Below the pieces are notes generated by a model that did not search any database, was not told the origin of the DNA, and saw only the letters and a list, made by a program, of their open reading frames with translations. A DNA stretch of 30,333 nucleotides, from IMG/VR virus record IMGVR_UViG_3300030104_002258, positions 1-30,333 of that record; one strand, written 5' to 3'. Numbering within the stretch: position 1 is the first letter of the stretch; every line of letters begins with the position of its first letter. The stretch is from a virus. The translations under genes were made by a program, and so were the position numbers. Below are positions 23,076 through 28,269 of the stretch, piece by piece.

Positions 23076-23552
23076 ATGAACCTTTCACGGAACTTCACTC
23101 TTCAAGAGTTAATTAAATCAGACACTGCTATTAGGAAGGGTATTGATAACAATCCTAATGCAGATCAAATAGAAAAACTAAAAGCATTGTGTGAAAATAT
23201 ATTGCAACCAGTGCGTGATCATTTTGGCAGGGTCAAAGTGACGAGCGGCTACCGCAGCGTAGAGTTGTGTATGGCTATCGGAAGTTCAGCGAACAGCCAA
23301 CATGCAAAATCAGAGGCGGCGGATTTCGAAGTGATGGGAACCGACAACGCTGAATTGGCTGACTGGATCAAGAATAACCTAGACTATGATCAATTGATAT
23401 TAGAATATTACACTCCTGGCGAACCAAATAGTGGGTGGATACATTGTAGTTATATACCCGAAGGTAGACGTGCATCTTTTCTACACGCTTATAAATCAGA
23501 GGGTAAAACAAAATATAAACCAATACTAGGTAGAGCGAAAGATTTAGTGTGA
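23076..23552 (+). CDS. Peptidase M15-type endolysin
   Basis: 158 residues from MNLSRNFTLQELIKSD. The ATG at 23076 is preferred to a TTG three bases earlier; the ribosome site is poor, so coupling to the upstream gene is likely. Residues 53-70 (VKVTSGYRSVELCMAIGS), SQHAKSEAADFE (75-86, Zn ligands H76 and D83), DQLILEYY (105-112, probable catalytic E110) and WIHCSY (121-126, Zn ligand H123) make the peptidase M15_3 active site. The enzyme should cut peptidoglycan cross-linking peptides in the periplasm at lysis; it has no signal peptide. Bases about 23220-23370 are visibly richer in G and C than flanking DNA. Confidence 0.85.
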   Translation: MNLSRNFTLQELIKSDTAIRKGIDNNPNADQIEKLKALCENILQPVRDHFGRVKVTSGYRSVELCMAIGSSANSQHAKSEAADFEVMGTDNAELADWIKNNLDYDQLILEYYTPGEPNSGWIHCSYIPEGRRASFLHAYKSEGKTKYKPILGRAKDLV

Positions 23553-23767
23553 AGAAATTAATTTTTGACTTTCACAATATAGACACAGTTACAGGTTACT
23601 GTAAACATTGTGAAGAGGACTCTATATTAGTGGCAATAGTATCTGAATTTTATAGATGCACAAATTGTGGTGCAGATACCAAACAACATATTAATGGTAG
23701 GATTAGTTATATACAACTTAGTGAAAGTGATAAAAAATTTTTAAAGAAACATGGCGAGAAAGTTTAA
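23549..23767 (+). CDS. Small zinc-ribbon protein
   Basis: 72 residues starting at GTG in a 4-base overlap (GTGA) with the endolysin stop. CKHC (about residues 18-21) and CTNC (about 37-40) form a four-cysteine zinc ribbon; the surrounding sequence (FDFHNIDTVTGY, DSILVAIVSEFYR) is well conserved in marine phages. Small ribbons of this kind can bind nucleic acid or RNA polymerase, but no target is known. The next gene starts within it, overlapping by 17 bases. Confidence 0.7.
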   Translation: MKKLIFDFHNIDTVTGYCKHCEEDSILVAIVSEFYRCTNCGADTKQHINGRISYIQLSESDKKFLKKHGEKV

Positions 23768-23882
23768 AGCATTTGTAGAGAGGCCAAAGCCTAGAAAACG
23801 TCCACGTAGGCACAGTAAAAAACTAAACAAAAACGTTAAAAGAAGTAGCAAAAAATACAACCGTCAAGGTCGTCCACAATAG
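23751..23882 (+). CDS. 43-residue highly basic protein
   Basis: Encodes MARKFKAFVERPKPRKRPRR, then Lys/Arg-rich sequence to the stop (SSKKYNRQGRPQ). Almost half of the residues are Lys or Arg, so it should bind nucleic acid. Similar tiny basic proteins (MARKFK..V.RPKP.KRP) recur in marine phages. It overlaps the zinc-ribbon gene by 17 bases with no strong ribosome site, so expression probably depends on coupling. A strong promoter starts right after its stop. Confidence 0.6.
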   Translation: MARKFKAFVERPKPRKRPRRHSKKLNKNVKRSSKKYNRQGRPQ

Positions 23883-23911
23883 TTGACTGTCCTCCCAAAA
23901 TATCCTATACT
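23883..23911 (+). promoter_or_regulatory. Sigma70-type promoter for the small-gene block
   Basis: TTGACT (23883-23888), a 17-base spacer and TATACT (23906-23911): five of six matches at each element with optimal spacing. The predicted start near 23918 gives a leader of about 46 bases that contains a possible small hairpin (GGGCA at 23933-23937, TGCCC at 23954-23958 in opposite orientation) just before the ribosome site AAAGGAG of the gene at 23964. Confidence 0.7.
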
Positions 23912-23963
23912 GATTCGTTCCTGGGCATGAACTAGATAATAACTGCCCGTAAGAAAGGAGCAT

Positions 23964-24173
23964 ATGAAAACAGTAACACTAAATGTTAACGGCATATCAC
24001 AAAGTCAGTGGTCTACATTTATATTAGAACTAAACTTAATGAAGAAGGCGTGGCGGCCTTATGGCGTGGATGTAGAGTTAAAAGCAAAAAGAATAAAAAG
24101 TATAATAGAACTAGGCACAAGAAATGCAGAAACAATTAGAAGAAATAGACGAAATAGCAAGAGATTGGGATAG
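23964..24173 (+). CDS. Small conserved marine-phage protein
   Basis: 69 residues with AAAGGAG upstream and a good promoter at 23883-23911. MKTVTLNVNGISQSQWSTFI, then LELNLMKKAWRPYGVDVEL, is a sequence I recognise from cyanophages and pelagiphages; the C-terminal part is basic (AKRIKSIIELGTRNAETIRR). No function is known. Its first position after a strong promoter suggests an early, abundant product; its size and basic tail would suit a host-takeover or nucleic-acid-binding factor, but that is a guess. Confidence 0.7.
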   Translation: MKTVTLNVNGISQSQWSTFILELNLMKKAWRPYGVDVELKAKRIKSIIELGTRNAETIRRNRRNSKRLG

Positions 24174-24330
24174 AACCAAAGACCCTAAGCTTAAAGATCT
24201 TTGGTATAAAAAAATAAAGGAGGTTGCAGATGGAATTAATACTTCTAAACGACGGGTTGTATCAATTAGTAGCTGTCACAAAGCAGATGACGGAGGGTAT
24301 GTTATTATTGGGAAAAGCAGATTGCTTTGA
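24124..24330 (+). CDS. Small acidic/basic helical protein, overlapping frame (tentative)
   Basis: 68 residues: MQKQLEEIDEIARDWDRTKD, PKLKDLWYKKIKEVADG and a short C-terminal region (DDGGYVIIGKSRLL). It overlaps the upstream gene by 50 bases and the downstream gene by about 100 bases in another frame. The ribosome site is weak. The first 40 codons look like real protein (DPK.KDLWYKKIKEV is familiar from marine phages) and otherwise nothing would cover 24174-24229, so it may be real although the tail could be a shadow of the next gene. Confidence 0.45.
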   Translation: MQKQLEEIDEIARDWDRTKDPKLKDLWYKKIKEVADGINTSKRRVVSISSCHKADDGGYVIIGKSRLL

Positions 24331-24442
24331 CCTCTGTGATATATTGAGACTACATCTTACAACTTATCATGACTATCCTGTTAACGCTCACGTTATGAAA
24401 GATGGTAGTGGTGAATTTTATGGATGTATGTGTAAAGATTAA
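24230..24442 (+). CDS. Small conserved phage protein of unknown function
   Basis: 70 residues from MELILLNDGLYQLVAVTKQM. AAAGGAGG ends 6 bases upstream, a near-perfect ribosome site that decides this start over an ATG six bases earlier. The sequence continues with LLLGKADCFDLCDILRLHL, TTYHDYPVNAH and GSGEFYGCMC, a compact mixed fold with four Cys. No family is recognised. Its stop overlaps by four bases with the end of the minus-strand gene that converges on it. Confidence 0.7.
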   Translation: MELILLNDGLYQLVAVTKQMTEGMLLLGKADCFDLCDILRLHLTTYHDYPVNAHVMKDGSGEFYGCMCKD

Positions 24443-24654
24443 GTAGTGATATCTTCTCTACATTCAAATAGAATAGTGGTTCTATATTTTTCCATGTCTT
24501 CAACAGACATGTTGTTTAATACATTTGATGAGTAATCATAACCAAACACTGCACAGTCTTTATAATTATCAAAAACTTTCTGTGTTACCACACCTGGTAT
24601 ACATTGTTGAGCAACGCTACTACACATCCACACGAATATAATAAATTTTGTCAT
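24439..24654 (-). CDS. Small exported protein, minus strand
   Basis: 71 residues from MTKFIIFVWMCSSVAQQCIP. AAGGGA six bases upstream on the minus strand supports this ATG over a TTG two codons earlier. The hydrophobic N terminus (FIIFVWMCSSVA) is a likely signal peptide; the body has DNYKDCAVFGYDYSSN and ends in TILFECRED, with Cys residues that could form a disulfide outside the cytoplasm. The pattern resembles tiny exported proteins of cyanophages. It is an isolated minus-strand gene inside a plus-strand run, diverging from the ribbon-helix-helix gene and converging with its left neighbour. Confidence 0.6.
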   Translation of the reverse strand: MTKFIIFVWMCSSVAQQCIPGVVTQKVFDNYKDCAVFGYDYSSNVLNNMSVEDMEKYRTTILFECREDITT

Positions 24655-24681
24655 TGACAATCCCTTAGAAAATTATATATT
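24654..24681 (+). promoter_or_regulatory. Sigma70-type promoter for the ribbon-helix-helix gene block
   Basis: TTGACA (24654-24659), 16 bases, TATATT (24676-24681): the same hexamers and spacing as the plus-strand half of the promoter at 11811-11843. The -35 overlaps the start codon of the minus-strand gene. The predicted start near 24688 gives a leader of about 25 bases with AAAGGA (24698-24703) nine bases before the ATG at 24713. Confidence 0.65.
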
Positions 24682-24712
24682 ATCCTACATCAAATATGAA
24701 AGGATACATTAT

Positions 24713-24886
24713 ATGACGGACATAAGCAAATACAAAAACGTATCACTGTCCACGGATACATATACTAAAGTAGATAAGATCAGGCGCATTATACAGCCAA
24801 ACACTATCTTAAGTAGAAGTCAGACTATAAATATTTTAGTGAATGAAAAAATAGAAAAGTTAAACGGAAAAGCGAAGGAGAAATAA
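24713..24886 (+). CDS. Ribbon-helix-helix-like DNA-binding protein (CopG/Arc type)
   Basis: 57 residues. DISKYKNVSLSTDTYTKVDK gives a short N-terminal strand (KNVSLS) and first helix, then IRRIIQPNTILSRSQTINIL and VNEKIEKLNGK supply the second helix pair, the size and layout of a dimeric ribbon-helix-helix repressor. Such proteins bind short inverted repeats. It is preceded by its own promoter (24654-24681) and so may be autoregulated; the palindromic promoter at 11811-11843 is another possible target, which is inference. The stop overlaps the next ATG (TAATG). Confidence 0.65.
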   Translation: MTDISKYKNVSLSTDTYTKVDKIRRIIQPNTILSRSQTINILVNEKIEKLNGKAKEK

Positions 24887-25032
24887 TGTTGCAGATGACA
24901 AAAGAACAAAGAGAACAGCTTTTAAAATATCTTATGGCAAAACCATACGCAGAAGTAGCACAAATTATTGCAATGATAGCATCGTTGAAAATAGTGGAAG
25001 AGAAAGATGACACAAAAAAAGATCTGTCCTAA
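24886..25032 (+). CDS. 48-residue helical protein
   Basis: Starts in a TAATG overlap with the ribbon-helix-helix gene, with AAGGAG five bases upstream. Encodes MLQMTKEQREQLLKYLMAKP, then YAEVAQIIAMIASLKIVEEK and a short acidic/basic tail. It looks like two amphipathic helices. Similar peptides (MTKEQ..QLL.YLM.KPYAEVA..I..IA) occur in marine phages without a function. It overlaps the next gene by 26 bases. Confidence 0.55.
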   Translation: MLQMTKEQREQLLKYLMAKPYAEVAQIIAMIASLKIVEEKDDTKKDLS

Positions 25033-25192
25033 TTGTTCTGGTAACGGTTTTGTTAAAGTTGGAAAGGCGGCTAACCCTGCAAACGATACAGTTATGCAGT
25101 GTGTTACTTGCAACTCACAAGGGGAGATACACGATAAAGAGTTTGATGAATACTTTGAATATCATCCTTTACTCAAGAAGCTGTATAATTAA
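25007..25192 (+). CDS. Small DnaJ-type zinc-finger protein
   Basis: 61 residues. CPNCSGNGF (residues 7-15) and CVTCNSQGE (about 32-40) are two CxxCxxxG knuckles like those of the DnaJ Cys-rich domain, together binding one Zn ion. There is no J domain. The C terminus (DEYFEYHPLLKKLYN) is helical. Such orphan knuckles are frequent in phages and may bind partner proteins; the role is unknown. It overlaps the previous gene by 26 bases, with GAGAAAG before the ATG. Confidence 0.65.
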   Translation: MTQKKICPNCSGNGFVKVGKAANPANDTVMQCVTCNSQGEIHDKEFDEYFEYHPLLKKLYN

Positions 25193-25194
25193 TT

Positions 25195-25386
25195 ATGAAT
25201 GATAGAGGACCTCACGATCTAGAAGAAAGAATAGATCAACTACAAAAACAAAAAGATATTCTTAAAACTGCATGCAAGAAAGCAGGAAAAAGGATCAAGG
25301 AGCTAGAAAGAGATAACTTAACTCAAGCGAAAGAAGTAGATCGATTGAACGAGTATATACAAATACTAGAAATGGAGAAAAGATGA
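25195..25386 (+). CDS. Small coiled-coil protein
   Basis: 63 residues, almost entirely a charged coiled coil (LEERIDQLQKQKDILKTACK, KRIKELERDNLTQAKEVDRL). No other domain. It begins two bases after the preceding stop and ends in an ATGA overlap with the next gene. Function unknown; a dimeric scaffold or accessory protein is plausible. Confidence 0.6.
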   Translation: MNDRGPHDLEERIDQLQKQKDILKTACKKAGKRIKELERDNLTQAKEVDRLNEYIQILEMEKR

Positions 25387-25601
25387 TAAAAACGTTAAAG
25401 ATAATCGCAGCTGAATTAAAAAGAGCTAACGATTTAAAAGAAAGAGATATTAAAAACAAGGAGACTTGGGGTTGGTATATAAAACCACCAGCTACAACAA
25501 GTCATCAAGTTGGAGATGATGTGAGATATCAAACAAGTGATCAAGTTAGATATGGCGATGTTCCTAGTGGTTACTCTGTTACAACAAAAGGAAGGTGGTA
25601 G
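25383..25601 (+). CDS. Small phage protein of unknown function
   Basis: 72 residues in an ATGA overlap with the coiled-coil gene. The N-terminal 28 residues form a basic helix (MIKTLKIIAAELKRANDLKE); the rest is polar with a repeated QVGDDVRYQTSDQVRYGD pattern (two V-R-Y elements) and a basic end. No family recognised. The overlap and the GGAAGG near its end, which serves the following GTG start, support a translated gene. Confidence 0.55.
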   Translation: MIKTLKIIAAELKRANDLKERDIKNKETWGWYIKPPATTSHQVGDDVRYQTSDQVRYGDVPSGYSVTTKGRW

Positions 25602-25604
25602 GTA

Positions 25605-26288
25605 GTGACAGAAAAAATACGTCTAGATTATCAGATGTTTAGATGGGGCCCGTTGTTGGTTAAGTTTAAAATACCTGATGATATACGTAAGAAACTTTTA
25701 AGCGAAGCACAAGCAAGTAGTAAAGACTACGAAAAGAATCTCGCAGGTGTCATCACCAAGGAGGTAGGGTTTAGAGATATAGAAATGTTTCAACCTTTCT
25801 TTCATACTGTCTTTGAGATGTATGCTAACGCGCAGTCTAAGTGGGCACCAGAGGTAGGTGCAACTATTGACACCTTTAGACAACAGTATCTAATCGAGGC
25901 GTTGTGGGCAAACTTTCAAGGACCCGGAGACTTCAACCCACCCCACGATCACGGTGGTAGTTTGTCTTGGGTTATATTCTTACAAATGCCGAAAGAGTTA
26001 ATAGAAGAGAATAAAAAATACCAAGGCCGTAGTGCTGGTCCTGGTGGATTAACATTTATATATGGTGAAGGATCAAGGAATTATATAAGTCATCATTCTT
26101 TTTTTCCTGAAGAGGGAGATATGTTTATCTTTCCTGCATCGTTAAAACATTGGGTGTTTCCGTTCAAGAGTGATTGTGTGCGTATATCTGTATCAGGTAA
26201 CGTCAATGATTCTATTAAATGGAAGGATCTTAAAAAGGTAAAGGAGGTTAAGAAAGATGAACAAGACAACAGTAAAGAGAGTGATTAA
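25605..26288 (+). CDS. 2OG-Fe(II) dioxygenase-like protein
   Basis: 227 residues from a GTG start (AAGGAAGG region upstream). The double-stranded beta-helix core shows FNPPHDHGGSLSWVIFL (H114, D115, H116), FIYGEGSRN, GDMFIFPASLKHWVFPF (H182) and R193 in VRISVSGN, the usual order of iron ligands (HxH/HxD, then H) and the 2-oxoglutarate-binding Arg. Phage members of this family, common in marine cyanophages, are thought to hydroxylate proteins or nucleic acids; the substrate is unknown. A second member lies at 29066. The C-terminal 30 residues are Lys-rich and overlap the next gene. Confidence 0.8.
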   Translation: MTEKIRLDYQMFRWGPLLVKFKIPDDIRKKLLSEAQASSKDYEKNLAGVITKEVGFRDIEMFQPFFHTVFEMYANAQSKWAPEVGATIDTFRQQYLIEALWANFQGPGDFNPPHDHGGSLSWVIFLQMPKELIEENKKYQGRSAGPGGLTFIYGEGSRNYISHHSFFPEEGDMFIFPASLKHWVFPFKSDCVRISVSGNVNDSIKWKDLKKVKEVKKDEQDNSKESD

Positions 26289-26475
26289 ACGTCAGTTTAA
26301 TGCTGTCATAGATGAGGAGAAGAAGTTACGTAAAGTCTTAAGTATGGAAACGAACGACGAGCATCCGGAGGCATTGTTTAGTGGTTTATATACGAGGGTC
26401 GAGCAACACCTAGATGAGATTAATAAACTACAAAATAGAATTGTAGTGTTGCAAGAAATAGCAGATCCTGAATGA
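26257..26475 (+). CDS. Small helical protein of unknown function
   Basis: 72 residues with AAGGAGG nine bases upstream, one of the strongest ribosome sites in the window, lying inside the end of the oxygenase gene (32-base overlap). The sequence is charged and helical (RQFNAVIDEEKKLRKVLSME, then RVEQHLDEINKLQNRIVVLQ), probably a coiled-coil dimer. No family recognised. It ends in an ATGA overlap with the LAGLIDADG gene. Confidence 0.6.
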   Translation: MNKTTVKRVIKRQFNAVIDEEKKLRKVLSMETNDEHPEALFSGLYTRVEQHLDEINKLQNRIVVLQEIADPE

Positions 26476-26894
26476 AGGATACTGACATAGCTTATATCGC
26501 TGGTTTATTTGATGGCGAGGGTAGTATTCAATACAAACAATACATGAGAAAGCGATCTCATAACAAGAAACCATACCCCACCTGGAGTATTAGAATGGAG
26601 ATGGCCATGACGGACCAATCTATTCTGCGTTGGGTCCACGAGGTGTTGGGTGTTGGCACAGTTGGTGAGAAGAGATACAAAACCCCCTATGCTGTTGGCT
26701 GGAAGAAGCAGTGGCGTTGGCGTTGTCAATTTAGAGACGCGTTCTATGTTTCTTGTGCTTTGTTTCCGTATGCTCATGTGAAGATAGAAGGTATACAAAA
26801 AATTATAAATCATTACTCAGACCGCAAATTAAAAGTATTAAACGATAAGGTAGTGTCTCTTGATGAATACAAACAATACATGAGTTTAGAATGA
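26472..26894 (+). CDS. LAGLIDADG-type protein (free-standing homing-endonuclease fold)
   Basis: 140 residues. IAYIAGLFDGEGSIQ (6-20) is a single LAGLIDADG motif with the acidic catalytic position in DGEG (D14/E16). Single-motif members act as homodimers that cut long asymmetric sites. The rest is basic and Trp-rich (GWKKQWRWRCQFRD), fitting DNA contact, and VLGVGTVGEKRYKTPY resembles the beta-strands of the DNA-binding saddle. It overlaps both neighbours by 4 bases (ATGA), so it is part of the operon rather than inserted in an intron; it may be a mobile endonuclease that has become a resident gene or a repurposed DNA-binding protein. Confidence 0.75.
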   Translation: MKDTDIAYIAGLFDGEGSIQYKQYMRKRSHNKKPYPTWSIRMEMAMTDQSILRWVHEVLGVGTVGEKRYKTPYAVGWKKQWRWRCQFRDAFYVSCALFPYAHVKIEGIQKIINHYSDRKLKVLNDKVVSLDEYKQYMSLE

Positions 26895-27577
26895 AGTGGA
26901 ATAAATTATATAAATACCCTAAGACCGTTAGATCTAATATAGACGGCACTAGGAGATATGAAGTGGGTGACGAGAAACTACCGTCTGTCACGACTATTAT
27001 AGCAGGGACGCAGAGCGAAGAGAAGACGGAGAGCTTGGCTAGGTGGAAAGATAGGGTCGGTGCTACGGAGGCCGATAAAATTAAAAATAAGGCTGCTCTA
27101 CGGGGCACCGCGATGCATAGTTATTTGGAAACTCACCTCAAAGGTGGCAATGTGCTAGATTTGACTGACTTGGGACAAGAAGCGAGAGGCATGGGACAGA
27201 TGATTATTGATAAAGGTTTTCCTGATTTAGAAGAGATCTGGGGTGTTGAGTGCACGCTACACTATCCTGGGTTGTATGCAGGCCAGACTGATATGTGTGG
27301 GATTTATCAGGGGCGCGAAAGTATAATAGACTTTAAACAATCGAACAAGCCCAAACGTGACGAGTGGATAGAAGATTATAAGATACAGCTGGTGGCATAT
27401 GCTATGGCCCACGACCAAGTCTACGGGACGAGCATCGAGCAGGGAGTGATCTTGATGTGTACACCAGATAATTTCTTCCAGCGTTTTATTGTCAACGGAG
27501 CAGAGTTTAGAAAATGGAAATGGGAGTGGTTGAGACGTATTGACGCATATTATGGCAAGAATACGGCTAAATCATAA
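26891..27577 (+). CDS. PD-(D/E)XK exonuclease, RecB/Cas4-like
   Basis: 228 residues with a textbook nuclease core: RGTAMHSYLE (H76), GVECTLHYPGLYAGQTDMCG (E120, D134), IIDFKQSN (D147, K149) and YKIQLVAYA (Q166, Y170). The metal-binding set H-E/D-D-K-QxxxY is that of RecB-type and Cas4-type exonucleases. There are no iron-sulfur cysteines, so it is not a true Cas4. The N-terminal LPSVTTIIAGT is usual for phage members. It probably acts on DNA ends for recombination, or degrades host DNA. It overlaps the LAGLIDADG gene by 4 bases and stops just before the TTCCACA-box region. Confidence 0.85.
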   Translation: MKWNKLYKYPKTVRSNIDGTRRYEVGDEKLPSVTTIIAGTQSEEKTESLARWKDRVGATEADKIKNKAALRGTAMHSYLETHLKGGNVLDLTDLGQEARGMGQMIIDKGFPDLEEIWGVECTLHYPGLYAGQTDMCGIYQGRESIIDFKQSNKPKRDEWIEDYKIQLVAYAMAHDQVYGTSIEQGVILMCTPDNFFQRFIVNGAEFRKWKWEWLRRIDAYYGKNTAKS

Positions 27578-27579
27578 AA

Positions 27580-27846
27580 TTGCCACAATCAAAAATGTGG
27601 AAGCTAGTGTCAAAAACCCGCATAAAATGAACATTTGCCACATTTTCCACATTTTTAAAATGGAAAATGTGGAAGCTAGAACCGTTGGTATATATAGCAA
27701 ATAGTATGTTTTCCACGTTTTCCACATTTCTCTTCCCAAAATCGGACCGAGGTAGGTGAAAAATATTTTAAGTATTAATGTAGAAATGTGGAAAGTGTTA
27801 TATACCAATGCTTTTAACAAAATGGCTTCCACATTTTTATGTGGAA
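27580..27846. repeat. Iteron-like cluster of about ten TTCCACA boxes; candidate replication origin or operator array
   Basis: The 286-base gene-free stretch between the exonuclease and the next gene carries ten copies of a TTnCACA-type core. Direct: 27580 (TTGCCACA), 27634 (TTTGCCACA), 27643 and 27718 (TTTTCCACA), 27709 (TTTTCCACG), 27827 (TTCCACA). Inverse (TGTGGAA): 27596, 27668, 27787, 27840. Pairs at 27634/27643 and 27709/27718 are contiguous 9-base tandem repeats. TTTTCCACA fits the relaxed DnaA box TTWTNCACA. An 11-base perfect inverted repeat (27645-27655 and 27664-27674) adds hairpin potential. Role as origin or repressor array is inferred. Confidence 0.7.
27592..27679. repeat. 16-base direct repeat pair within the box cluster
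   Basis: AAAATGTGGAAGCTAG occurs at 27592-27607 and again at 27664-27679, exactly 72 bases apart. Both contain the inverse box TGTGGAA extended by GCTAG. The perfect extension beyond the core implies a longer protein site or recent duplication. Confidence 0.75.
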
Positions 27847-27859
27847 GGAAATATATAAT
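27826..27859 (+). promoter_or_regulatory. Palindromic box pair abutting a TATAAT element
   Basis: CTTCCACAT (27826-27834) and ATGTGGAAG (27839-27847) form a perfect 9-base inverted repeat around TTTT, directly followed by a consensus -10, TATAAT (27854-27859). No TTGACA-like -35 is present; the palindrome covers that place, so a protein bound there would either recruit or block RNA polymerase. The next ATG is at 27864/27867. Confidence 0.5.
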
Positions 27860-27863
27860 TAGC

Positions 27864-28019
27864 ATGATGACAGAAAAAGATTTTTGGGATAAATTTAACT
27901 TTAAACACAATCCGAGATATTATCATGCCAAAAAGAAGACAGAAGAGAAAAACAAAAAGAAGAGTGAGGAACAAGAAAACTATCCCACTCAATTTAAAAT
28001 CTTTAGGAAACAAGATTGA
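27864..28019 (+). CDS. Small Lys-rich protein (tentative)
   Basis: 51 residues (or 50 from the adjacent ATG at 27867): MMTEKDFWDKFNFKHNPRYY, then a Lys/Glu-rich tail. An upstream in-frame ATG at 27756 would read through the palindromic boxes and is less likely. The ribosome site (AAGGAA) is 13 bases away. The last 95 bases overlap the next gene in another frame, and that part may be only a shadow of its Lys/Arg-rich start. The first 20 codons look like protein and lie just after a TATAAT element, so I keep it with low confidence. Confidence 0.4.
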   Translation: MMTEKDFWDKFNFKHNPRYYHAKKKTEEKNKKKSEEQENYPTQFKIFRKQD

Positions 28020-28269
28020 AGCATACCCATTTGTAGAAATAGAGTGGTGTGATATCGAGGGCGATGCAGGTTGGTCCGATACTAAATCATTAAACAAAGA
28101 AGAGTTACCGACTTGTGTATCAAAAGGTTATCTTGTTAGTCAAAAGAATGGCGTTACTAGAATATTTACTGACTATATAAAAACAAAAAATAAACCTACG
28201 TTTGATAGTATTGGTAATACAACCATCATTCCAACAGCCGTAATACAATCTATTAAAAAAATTAATTAA
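27925..28269 (+). CDS. Small conserved phage protein with basic N terminus
   Basis: 114 residues. The first 25 are extremely basic (MPKRRQKRKTKRRVRNKKT), likely to bind nucleic acid. The rest is a compact domain (YPFVEIEWCDIEGDAGWSD, LPTCVSKGYLVSQKNGVTRI, TTIIPTAVIQSIKK) whose VEIEW.DI..DAGW core is familiar from marine phages, without known function. It lies just downstream of the TTCCACA-box cluster, making it one candidate for the protein that binds there; this is guesswork. It converges with the terminase small subunit gene, overlapping by 8 bases, with no terminator between. Confidence 0.65.
   Translation: MPKRRQKRKTKRRVRNKKTIPLNLKSLGNKIEAYPFVEIEWCDIEGDAGWSDTKSLNKEELPTCVSKGYLVSQKNGVTRIFTDYIKTKNKPTFDSIGNTTIIPTAVIQSIKKIN

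Noticed and set aside
24697-24717. ATG at 24697 as a gene start after the promoter
   Set aside because: It encodes only six codons before a stop, and the ribosome site AAAGGA lies inside it and points to the ATG at 24713.
26891-27577. True Cas4 or CRISPR-adaptation nuclease
   Set aside because: The active site is of the shared RecB/Cas4 type, but the Cys residues needed for the iron-sulfur cluster are absent and no Cas1 or Cas2 is nearby.
27580-27846. CRISPR array
   Set aside because: The boxes are only 7-9 bases, occur in both orientations and have irregular spacing; there are no unique spacers of constant length and no cas genes.
27572-27910. Minus-strand frame of 112 codons across the box cluster
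   Set aside because: It is made up mostly of translated TTCCACA boxes and AT-rich spacer, with no ribosome site and no protein-like composition.
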